A stretch of 19,420 bases of DNA from Iamia sp052038315 (GTDB taxonomy: Bacteria; Actinomycetota; Acidimicrobiia; Acidimicrobiales; Iamiaceae). The notes below the pieces were generated by a model. It searched no databases and had not been told where the DNA came from. It saw only the letters and a program-made list of their open reading frames with translations. Location of the stretch: the NCBI GenBank assembly GCA_052038315.1, contig JBQGCF010000333.1, positions 1 to 19,420 on the forward strand, in the 5' to 3' direction. Positions 14,435 to 19,420 of this stretch are shown here, piece after piece. Position numbers and translations under genes: made by a program. Each line of letters begins with the position of its first letter. Position 1 is the first letter of the stretch.

Positions 14435-15864
14435 CAGTCGAGGCTCGCCATGACGTGCTTGAGACGGGTGTAGTCGTCGAAGCCGTAGCGGCTCAGGTCC
14501 TTGCCGTAGCCGGAGTGGCCGAAGCCGCCGTGGGGCATCTCGGCCACGAGCGGGATGTGGGCGTTGATCCACACGCAGCCGAAGTCGAGCCGCTTGGACA
14601 TGCGCAGGGCCCGGCCCACGTCCCGGGTCCAGACGCTGGAGGCCAGGCCGTACTCGACGCCGTTGGCCCAGGCGACCGCCTCCTCCTCGTCGGCCACCCG
14701 CTGGACGGTGATCACCGGGCCGAAGACCTCGTTCTGGACGATCTCGTCGTCCTGGTGGAGGCCCGACACGACCGTCGGCCGGAGGAAGAAGCCGCCGTCG
14801 ATGCCGTCGGGACGGGCGCCGCCGGCGGCGATCGAGGCGTGGTCGGGCAGGCGGTCGAGGAAGCCGGTGACCCGGTCGAGCTGGTCCTGGCTGTTGACCG
14901 GGCCGAGGAGGGCGTCCTCGTCGTCGGGGAGCCCGACCACGGCCTCGTTCGCCTGCGCGACCAGGGCGGCGAGGAAGGCGTCGTGCACGCCCGGCGTCAC
15001 CAGGACGCGGGTGGCGGCGGTGCAGTCCTGGCCGGCGTTGAAGTAGCCGGCCTCGGCGATCCCGGCGGCGGCCGCCTCGACGTCGGCGTCGTCGAACACG
15101 ACGACCGGGGCCTTGCCGCCCAGCTCGAGGTGGACCCGCTTGAGGTCGTCGGCCGCGCTGCGGGCCACTTCCATGCCGGCCCGGACCGAGCCGGTGATGG
15201 CGACCATGTCGGCGGCCGGGTGGGAGACGAGGGCCCGACCGGTGTCACGGTCGCCGGTGACCACGTTGAGCACGCCGGGCGGGAGGAACTCGGCGGCGAT
15301 GGCGGCCAGGCGGAGGGTGGTCTCGGGCGTGGTGTCCGACGGCTTGAGCACGACGGTGTTCCCGGCGGCCAGCGCCGGGGCGATCTTCCAGACCGCCATC
15401 ATCATCGGGTAGTTCCACGGAGCGACCTGGCCGACCACGCCGATCGGCTCCCGCCGGAGCCACGACGTGTAGCCCTCCATGTACTCGGTGGCGGCCACCC
15501 CGTCGAGGGTGCGGGCCGCGCCGGCGAAGAACCGGAGCTGGTCGACCATCGGCGGGATCTCCTCCGACGCCGTCAGCGCCCACGGCTTGCCGGTGTTCTC
15601 GGCCTCCAGCTTCACCAGCTCGTCGCCGGCGGCCTCGACCGCGTCGGCGATCTTCAGCAGGGCCAGCTGGCGGGTGCTCGGCGTGGCGTCGCGCCAGCCG
15701 GGGAAGGCCTCGGTGGCGGCGGCGTAGGCGGCATCGACGTCGTCGGCCCCGCTGACGGGAGCGCTGGCCACCACCGCGCCGGTGGACGGGTCGACGATGT
15801 CCGAGCGGCTGTCGGTGCGGGGCTCGACCTCCGCACCCCCCACGAAGTTCCTGAGCTCACGCAT
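14434..15864 (-). CDS. patD: Aldehyde dehydrogenase, gamma-aminobutyraldehyde dehydrogenase-like
   Basis: The protein has 476 residues with ATG at 15864. It shows the full NAD(P)-ALDH set: APWNYP (148-153, Asn151), LKPSDTTP (173-180), ITGSVRAG (223-230), LELGGKAP with catalytic Glu247, and NAGQDCTAATR with nucleophile Cys281. NEVFGPV and the C-terminal SGYGKDLSRYGFDDYTRLKHVM also fit. The NAGQDCTA block and the GKD-x-S-x-YG ending are typical of gamma-aminobutyraldehyde/betaine-aldehyde-type enzymes. Expected reaction: 4-aminobutanal plus NAD+ to GABA, a step of putrescine breakdown; GABA would feed the GabT-like enzyme at 10292-11617. It is coupled to the saccharopine-dehydrogenase-like gene. 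There is no Shine-Dalgarno; a -10-like TAGGTT lies six bases before the start. The symbol is tentative. Confidence 0.88.
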   Translation of the reverse strand: MRELRNFVGGAEVEPRTDSRSDIVDPSTGAVVASAPVSGADDVDAAYAAATEAFPGWRDATPSTRQLALLKIADAVEAAGDELVKLEAENTGKPWALTASEEIPPMVDQLRFFAGAARTLDGVAATEYMEGYTSWLRREPIGVVGQVAPWNYPMMMAVWKIAPALAAGNTVVLKPSDTTPETTLRLAAIAAEFLPPGVLNVVTGDRDTGRALVSHPAADMVAITGSVRAGMEVARSAADDLKRVHLELGGKAPVVVFDDADVEAAAAGIAEAGYFNAGQDCTAATRVLVTPGVHDAFLAALVAQANEAVVGLPDDEDALLGPVNSQDQLDRVTGFLDRLPDHASIAAGGARPDGIDGGFFLRPTVVSGLHQDDEIVQNEVFGPVITVQRVADEEEAVAWANGVEYGLASSVWTRDVGRALRMSKRLDFGCVWINAHIPLVAEMPHGGFGHSGYGKDLSRYGFDDYTRLKHVMASLD

Positions 15865-15870
15865 GGCGTG

Positions 15871-15876
15871 AACCTA
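15871..15876 (-). promoter_or_regulatory. Putative -10 hexamer of the aldehyde dehydrogenase unit (leaderless)
   Basis: TAGGTT on the minus strand fits TAnnnT and lies six bases before the ATG at 15864, so transcription would begin at or next to the start codon. It sits in the 34-bp divergent spacer 15865-15898 shared with the sulfotransferase-like gene. No obvious -35 is seen. Confidence 0.4.
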
Positions 15877-15886
15877 CTGCCGGTGC

Positions 15887-15891
15887 GAAGG
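15887..15891 (+). promoter_or_regulatory. Ribosome-binding site of the sulfotransferase-like gene
   Basis: GAAGG lies seven bases before the GTG at 15899. It supports that GTG as the start and indicates that this gene, unlike its divergent neighbour, has a leader. Confidence 0.5.
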
Positions 15892-15898
15892 TGCTGCG

Positions 15899-16627
15899 GT
15901 GGGACAGCTCCTCGTCGTCGGCACCGGCTTCGGGCGCACCGGGACCCTCTCGCTCAAGCGGGCCCTCGACCGCCTCGGCTTCGGCCCGACGTACCACATG
16001 GACGAGGTGCTGCGGCGGCCGTCGCACCTGCGGGCGTGGGTCGCCCACGCCCGGGGCGGTCCCCTCGACCGGTCGCTGTTCGACGGCTTCCGATCGACGG
16101 TCGACTACCCCGCCTGCATGGTCTGGCGGGAGCTGGCCGACCTCCACCCCGAGGCCAAGGTCGTCCACACCGTGCGCGACGCCGACGCCTGGTGGGAGTC
16201 GACCCGGACGACCATCTACCAGGGCCGCACGATGCTCCCGGCGTGGCTGCGGGGGCTCGTCGGGCCGGCCGGCGACTACGTCGAGCTCAACGAGCGGCTG
16301 CTGTGGCAGGGCCTGTTCCGGGGCCGCTTCCTCGACCGCGAGTACGCCACGGCCGTCTACCGCCGCCACACCGAGACGGTCGTCGAGGGGCTCGACCCCG
16401 AGCGGCTGCTGGTGTTCTCGGTGGCCGACGGCTGGGAGCCGCTGTGCGCCTTCCTCGGCGTGCCCGTCCCCGACGAGCCCTTCCCCCACGTCAACGACGC
16501 AGCCTGGATGCGCCGCCGCATCACCGCCGTCCGGGTGGGGACCCGCGCCCTCCCGGTCGGGCTGGGCGTCGCTGGCCTGCTGGGCCTTCGCCGGGCCGCC
16601 GTCAGTCGTCGAGGCGGAGGGCGCTGA
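15899..16627 (+). CDS. Sulfotransferase-family protein
   Basis: The protein has 242 residues with a GTG start at 15899. The N terminus LLVVGTGFGRTGTLSLKRAL (4-23) is the PAPS 5'-phosphosulfate-binding P-loop of the sulfotransferase superfamily. GFGPTYHMDEVL and later KVVHTVRDADAWWEST (3'-phosphate-binding strand with R-D) fit the same fold. The body is close to that of proteins annotated as sulfotransferase family 4 or NAD-dependent epimerase-like. A hydrophobic C-terminal tail (about 213-235, ALPVGLGVAGLLGL) followed by arginines could be a membrane anchor. The acceptor substrate is unknown. The last 26 bases overlap the 3' end of lepA on the other strand. Confidence 0.82.
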   Translation: MGQLLVVGTGFGRTGTLSLKRALDRLGFGPTYHMDEVLRRPSHLRAWVAHARGGPLDRSLFDGFRSTVDYPACMVWRELADLHPEAKVVHTVRDADAWWESTRTTIYQGRTMLPAWLRGLVGPAGDYVELNERLLWQGLFRGRFLDREYATAVYRRHTETVVEGLDPERLLVFSVADGWEPLCAFLGVPVPDEPFPHVNDAAWMRRRITAVRVGTRALPVGLGVAGLLGLRRAAVSRRGGGR

Positions 16628-18386
16628 CGAAGGCCTCCTGGGGGACCTCGACCCGACCGATCGACTTCATCTTCTTCTTGCCCTCCTTCTGCTTCTCGAT
16701 CAGCTTGCGCTTCCGGGTGATGTCGCCGCCGTAGCACTTGGCGAGGACGTCCTTGCGCTTCGCCTTCACGGTCTGGCGGGCGATGATCCGGCCGCCGACG
16801 GCCGCCTGGATCGGGACGTCGAACAGCTGCCGCGGGATCAGCTCCTTGAGCTTCTCGCACATGCGACGGCCGTAGTCCTCGGCCTTGTCCCGGTGGACGA
16901 TCATGCTGAAGGCGTCGACCGGCTGGCTGTTGAGCAGCACGTCGACCTTCACCAGGGCGGAGACGCCGTAGCCGTCGGGCTCGTAGTCGAGGCTGGCGTA
17001 GCCCTGGGTCCGGCTCTTCATCTGGTCGAAGAAGTCGGTGACGACCTCGGCCAGCGGCATCCGGTAGCGGAGCTCGACCCGCTCGGGCGAGAGGTACTCG
17101 AGCTTCTGCATCTCGCCCCGCCGGTTCTGGCAGAGCTCCATCAGCGTGCCCGTGTAGTCGGTCGGGGTGAGGAGGCTGACCGTGAGCCACGGCTCCTCGA
17201 TGGCGTCGACCTCGACCATCGGGGGCATCTCCGAGGGGTTGTCGATCTCGACGACCGTCCCCTTGGAGGTGTGGACCAGGTACTCCACCGACGGGGCGGT
17301 GGCGATCAGGCTCAGGTCGAACTCCCGCTCCAGGCGCTCGCGGACGATCTCCATGTGGAGCAGGCCGAGGAAGCCGCAGCGGAAGCCGAAGCCGAGGGCG
17401 CCGGAGCTCTCCGGCTCGTAGGTGAAGCTGCTGTCGTTCAGCCGCAGCCGCTCCAGGGCCTCGCGCAGGTCGGGGAACTCGTCGCCGTCGATCGGGTAGA
17501 GCCCGCAGAACACCATCGGCTTGGGGTCGCGGTAGCCCTCCAGCACCTCGGTGGCCGGGTTGGCGGTGTCGGTGACCGTCTCGCCGGAGCGGGCCGCGCC
17601 GACGTCCTTGATCCCGGCGATCAGGTAGCCCGTCTCGCCCGGGCCCAGCGTCTTCACCGGCTGGTTGTCGGGGCTGCGGACGCCGATCTCCTCGGCGCCG
17701 TGGGTGGCGCCGGCCTGCATGAAGCGGAGCTTGGCACCCGAGCGCATCGTCCCGTCCATGATCCGGACCGAGCTGACGACGCCGCGGTAGGGGTCGAAGT
17801 GCGAGTCGAAGATCAGGGCCCGGAGGGGGTCGTCGGCCTTGCCCTCGGGGGCGGGGATCCGCTCCAGCACGGCGTCGAGCAGCTCGTCGACGCCCTCGCC
17901 GGTCTTGGCGCTGATGCGGAGCACCTCGTCGGCCGGGATGCCGAGCACGTTCTCGATCTCCTGCGCACAGCGGTCGGGGTCGGCCGCCGGCAGGTCGATC
18001 TTGTTCATGCAGGCCACGATCTCGAGGTCGTTCTCGAGGGCGAGGTAGCAGTTGGCCAGGGTCTGGGCCTCGATGCCCTGGGCCGCGTCGACCAGCAGGA
18101 CGACGCCCTCGCAGGCGGCCAGGCTGCGGCTCACCTCGTAGCCGAAGTCGACGTGGCCGGGGGTGTCGATCAGGTTGATCACGTGGTCCTTCCACGGGAT
18201 CCGCACCGACTGGAGCTTGATCGTGATGCCCCGCTCCCGCTCGAGGTCCATGGAGTCGAGGTACTGGGCCCGCATGTCGCGGGCGCTGACGATGCCGCTC
18301 TTCTCGAGCACCCGGTCGGACAGCGTGGTCTTCCCGTGGTCGATGTGGGCGATGATCGAGATGTTGCGGAGGCGGTCGAGGTCCAT
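16602..18386 (-). CDS. lepA: LepA, elongation factor 4 (back-translocating GTPase)
   Basis: The protein has 594 residues with ATG at 18386, the normal family length. The GTPase domain carries AHIDHGKT (13-20), RGITIK, DTPGHVDFGYE, NKIDLP and SAKTG (G1 to G5). Domains II, III and V follow, and the LepA-specific C-terminal domain ends with GRIIARQTVKAKRKDVLAK, then KCYGGDITRKRKLIEKQKEG and KKKMKSIGRV. LepA acts on the ribosome, affecting initiation and elongation under stress. There is no good Shine-Dalgarno; TAGGCT (18404-18399) lies 12 bases before the ATG. In many actinobacteria lepA is followed by hemW-hrcA-dnaJ; here those genes are on the same strand but about 9 kb away. Confidence 0.98.
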   Translation of the reverse strand: MDLDRLRNISIIAHIDHGKTTLSDRVLEKSGIVSARDMRAQYLDSMDLERERGITIKLQSVRIPWKDHVINLIDTPGHVDFGYEVSRSLAACEGVVLLVDAAQGIEAQTLANCYLALENDLEIVACMNKIDLPAADPDRCAQEIENVLGIPADEVLRISAKTGEGVDELLDAVLERIPAPEGKADDPLRALIFDSHFDPYRGVVSSVRIMDGTMRSGAKLRFMQAGATHGAEEIGVRSPDNQPVKTLGPGETGYLIAGIKDVGAARSGETVTDTANPATEVLEGYRDPKPMVFCGLYPIDGDEFPDLREALERLRLNDSSFTYEPESSGALGFGFRCGFLGLLHMEIVRERLEREFDLSLIATAPSVEYLVHTSKGTVVEIDNPSEMPPMVEVDAIEEPWLTVSLLTPTDYTGTLMELCQNRRGEMQKLEYLSPERVELRYRMPLAEVVTDFFDQMKSRTQGYASLDYEPDGYGVSALVKVDVLLNSQPVDAFSMIVHRDKAEDYGRRMCEKLKELIPRQLFDVPIQAAVGGRIIARQTVKAKRKDVLAKCYGGDITRKRKLIEKQKEGKKKMKSIGRVEVPQEAFVSALRLDD

Positions 18387-18398
18387 GGCAGTCGTTCG

Positions 18399-18404
18399 AG
18401 CCTA
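18399..18404 (-). promoter_or_regulatory. Putative -10 hexamer of lepA
   Basis: TAGGCT on the minus strand fits TAnnnT, 12 bases before the lepA ATG, implying a leader of about five bases. It lies in the 49-bp gap after the metallophosphoesterase gene. No clear -35 is seen, so support is weak. Confidence 0.35.
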
Positions 18405-18413
18405 ACGATGCTG

Positions 18414-18432
18414 GGCTGCCGGCCTCGCAGCC
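18414..18432 (-). terminator. Small stem-loop after the metallophosphoesterase gene
   Basis: GGCTGC (18414-18419) and GCAGCC (18427-18432) form a 6-bp GC stem with a 7-base loop, four bases after the metallophosphoesterase stop and before the proposed lepA promoter. Its position suits a terminator, but the stem is short and no T-run follows. In DNA this rich in G and C, such a stem can arise by chance. Confidence 0.3.
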
Positions 18433-18435
18433 GGT

Positions 18436-19420
18436 TCAGGCCGCGTCGCGGAGCGTCAGGATGCCGACCGCCGGGCGGCTGAGGAAGCGGACCTGGGGGG
18501 CCGGGCCCCGCTCCAGGCCGACACCGGGCGAGACGTAGATCGGGTTGCCGTCGAGGTCGTGGAGGCCGCCCCTGGCCACGTCCCGAGGGACCTCGGTGAA
18601 GGTCACGAGCGGGCCGACGCCGGGGACGACGATCTGGCCGCCGTGGGTGTGGCCGGCGACGGTGAGGTCGACCCGGCTGTCCGGTGGCAGGTCCAGCACC
18701 GTGTCGGGCCGGTGGCTCACGAGGATCGTGACCACGCCCTCCGGTGCCTCCTGGAGGTCGGCCCGGACGGCGTCGGCGCCAGGGGTGTCGTAGGCGAGGG
18801 CGGTGCCGCCGATGCGGAGGGTCCGGTCGCCCACGGTGACCTCGGTCGTCTCGTCGAGGAGGGTCACGATGCCGGTGCCCTCGAGGATGCGGGCCGCCGG
18901 GCCGCCGTGGTGGCCGTCGGAGTCGCCCCGGACGAAGTAGACGCCGCCGGGCGCCTCCAGCCGGGAGAGGAGGTCGTGGATCTCGGCGATGCCCTGCTCC
19001 AGGCGGGAGTCCGGGCCCTGGAACAGGTCGCCGGGGATCAGGATCACGTCCGGCTCGGCCGCCATGATCTCCGCCACCGCCCGGCGCTCGTGGTCGCCCA
19101 CGCCGGGGGTCTGGAGGTCGGCCAGGACGGCGATGGTGACCTCGTCGTCACCGGCCCGGGCCGGGTCGACGGCGACGACGTGGTCGTCGACCCGCAGCCG
19201 GAACGGCTCGACGTGCGTGGCGTAGAACCCGAGCGGCGCCGGCAGCAGGGCGAGCACGAGCAGGGCGGCCACCGGGCGGGGCAGGGTGTGGCGCCCGAGC
19301 CGGTCGATCGCCCCGGCCAGCGGCGTGGCCAGGAGGAGCAGGCCGAGGGCCAGCAGCGGGACCGTCACGGTGGTGCCGACGTACAGCAGGTGGAAGATGT
19401 CCCAGAAGGCGGCGGCCCGG
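18436..19420 (-). CDS. Membrane-anchored metallophosphoesterase (5' end beyond the window)
   Basis: The frame stays open to the right edge, and the residues before the GTG at 19368 (FWDIFHLLYVGTT) look like real membrane-protein sequence, so I treat the gene as partial rather than starting there. Hydrophobic segments cover roughly 19300-19390 and 19220-19275. The C-terminal calcineurin-like domain shows LADLQTPG (about 19104-19125), PGDLFQG, VRGDSDGHH, SHRPD and GHTHGGQ. Compared with the canonical D-x-H, GD, GNHD, H, GHxH metal ligands, the first His is Gln and the GNHD block reads GDSD. The enzyme should hydrolyse phosphoesters outside or at the membrane, as in YkuE-like proteins, but substrate and metal content are uncertain. 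Confidence 0.85.
   Translation of the reverse strand, partial: RAAAFWDIFHLLYVGTTVTVPLLALGLLLLATPLAGAIDRLGRHTLPRPVAALLVLALLPAPLGFYATHVEPFRLRVDDHVVAVDPARAGDDEVTIAVLADLQTPGVGDHERRAVAEIMAAEPDVILIPGDLFQGPDSRLEQGIAEIHDLLSRLEAPGGVYFVRGDSDGHHGGPAARILEGTGIVTLLDETTEVTVGDRTLRIGGTALAYDTPGADAVRADLQEAPEGVVTILVSHRPDTVLDLPPDSRVDLTVAGHTHGGQIVVPGVGPLVTFTEVPRDVARGGLHDLDGNPIYVSPGVGLERGPAPQVRFLSRPAVGILTLRDAA

Noticed and set aside
15331..15343. A second copy of GTGTCCGACGGC resembling one arm of the hairpin at 13151-13175
   Set aside because: It lies inside the aldehyde dehydrogenase coding sequence (conserved Lys-Pro-Ser-Asp codons) without a matching second arm, so it is a chance match.
15891..18482. An 863-codon open frame on the plus strand opposite lepA
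   Set aside because: It is fully explained as the antisense of lepA's strongly third-position-GC coding; the product is Val/Asp/Gly/His-rich without any domain, and part of it is a shifted frame of the sulfotransferase-like gene.
19366..19368. GTG at 19368 as the start of the metallophosphoesterase
   Set aside because: The open frame continues to the window edge with plausible membrane-protein sequence (FWDIFHLLYVG) just upstream, so the true start is probably outside the window.
1..19420. Insertion sequences, prophage, CRISPR arrays, tRNA or rRNA genes
   Set aside because: I found no transposase or integrase motifs, no regularly spaced repeats and no tRNA-like cloverleaf; nearly all bases are accounted for by protein genes.

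Overview
The window is very GC-rich (about 70% or more by eye), densely packed, and shows no mobile-element, CRISPR, rRNA or tRNA signature. Gene content points to a chromosomal segment of an actinobacterium. The clues are an hrcA-dnaJ pair with a CIRCE operator, a BldD-type regulator, many GTG starts, and several genes with a -10-like hexamer placed so close to the start codon that leaderless transcription is likely. A deep-branching class such as Acidimicrobiia fits the gene style, but that placement is inference.

Layout. Bases 1-1101 (+ strand) hold the 3' end of a repeat protein with two DxDxDG loops, overlapped by a membrane protein with a C-terminal LysM domain. On the minus strand (read right to left), 4083-1098 encodes a BldD-like c-di-GMP-type regulator, HemW and a fused acetyl-CoA carboxylase-type carboxyltransferase. 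Upstream of these, after a 148-bp control region, 10257-4232 encodes an alpha/beta hydrolase, a secreted SGNH hydrolase, a DNA photolyase, HrcA, DnaJ and RsmE. hrcA-dnaJ-rsmE overlap head to tail. A CIRCE element fills the whole gap between the photolyase stop codon and the hrcA start codon.

Bases 10292-11617 (+) encode a class III omega-aminotransferase (GabT-like), divergent from the alpha/beta hydrolase across only 34 bp. It converges, with a 3-bp gap, on a von Willebrand factor A lipoprotein (13147-11621, -). Behind that lies a two-gene unit (15864-13202, -): a gamma-aminobutyraldehyde-type aldehyde dehydrogenase and a saccharopine-dehydrogenase-like oxidoreductase. Together with the aminotransferase these suggest omega-amine or lysine catabolism. 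A sulfotransferase-like gene (15899-16627, +) is divergent from the aldehyde dehydrogenase, again across 34 bp, and its 3' end overlaps lepA (18386-16602, -). A membrane-anchored metallophosphoesterase (18436 to the window end, -) is cut off at its 5' end.

No wholly novel multi-gene system is evident. The points most worth a second look are these: an intact RxD-x8-RxxD c-di-GMP signature in the BldD homologue next to a structured leader; CIRCE placed directly on the hrcA promoter/start; a perfect 10-bp stem-loop three bases before the VWA lipoprotein start; an apparent CTG start for hemW; back-to-back leaderless divergent promoters; and the rearranged lepA/hemW/hrcA neighbourhood.
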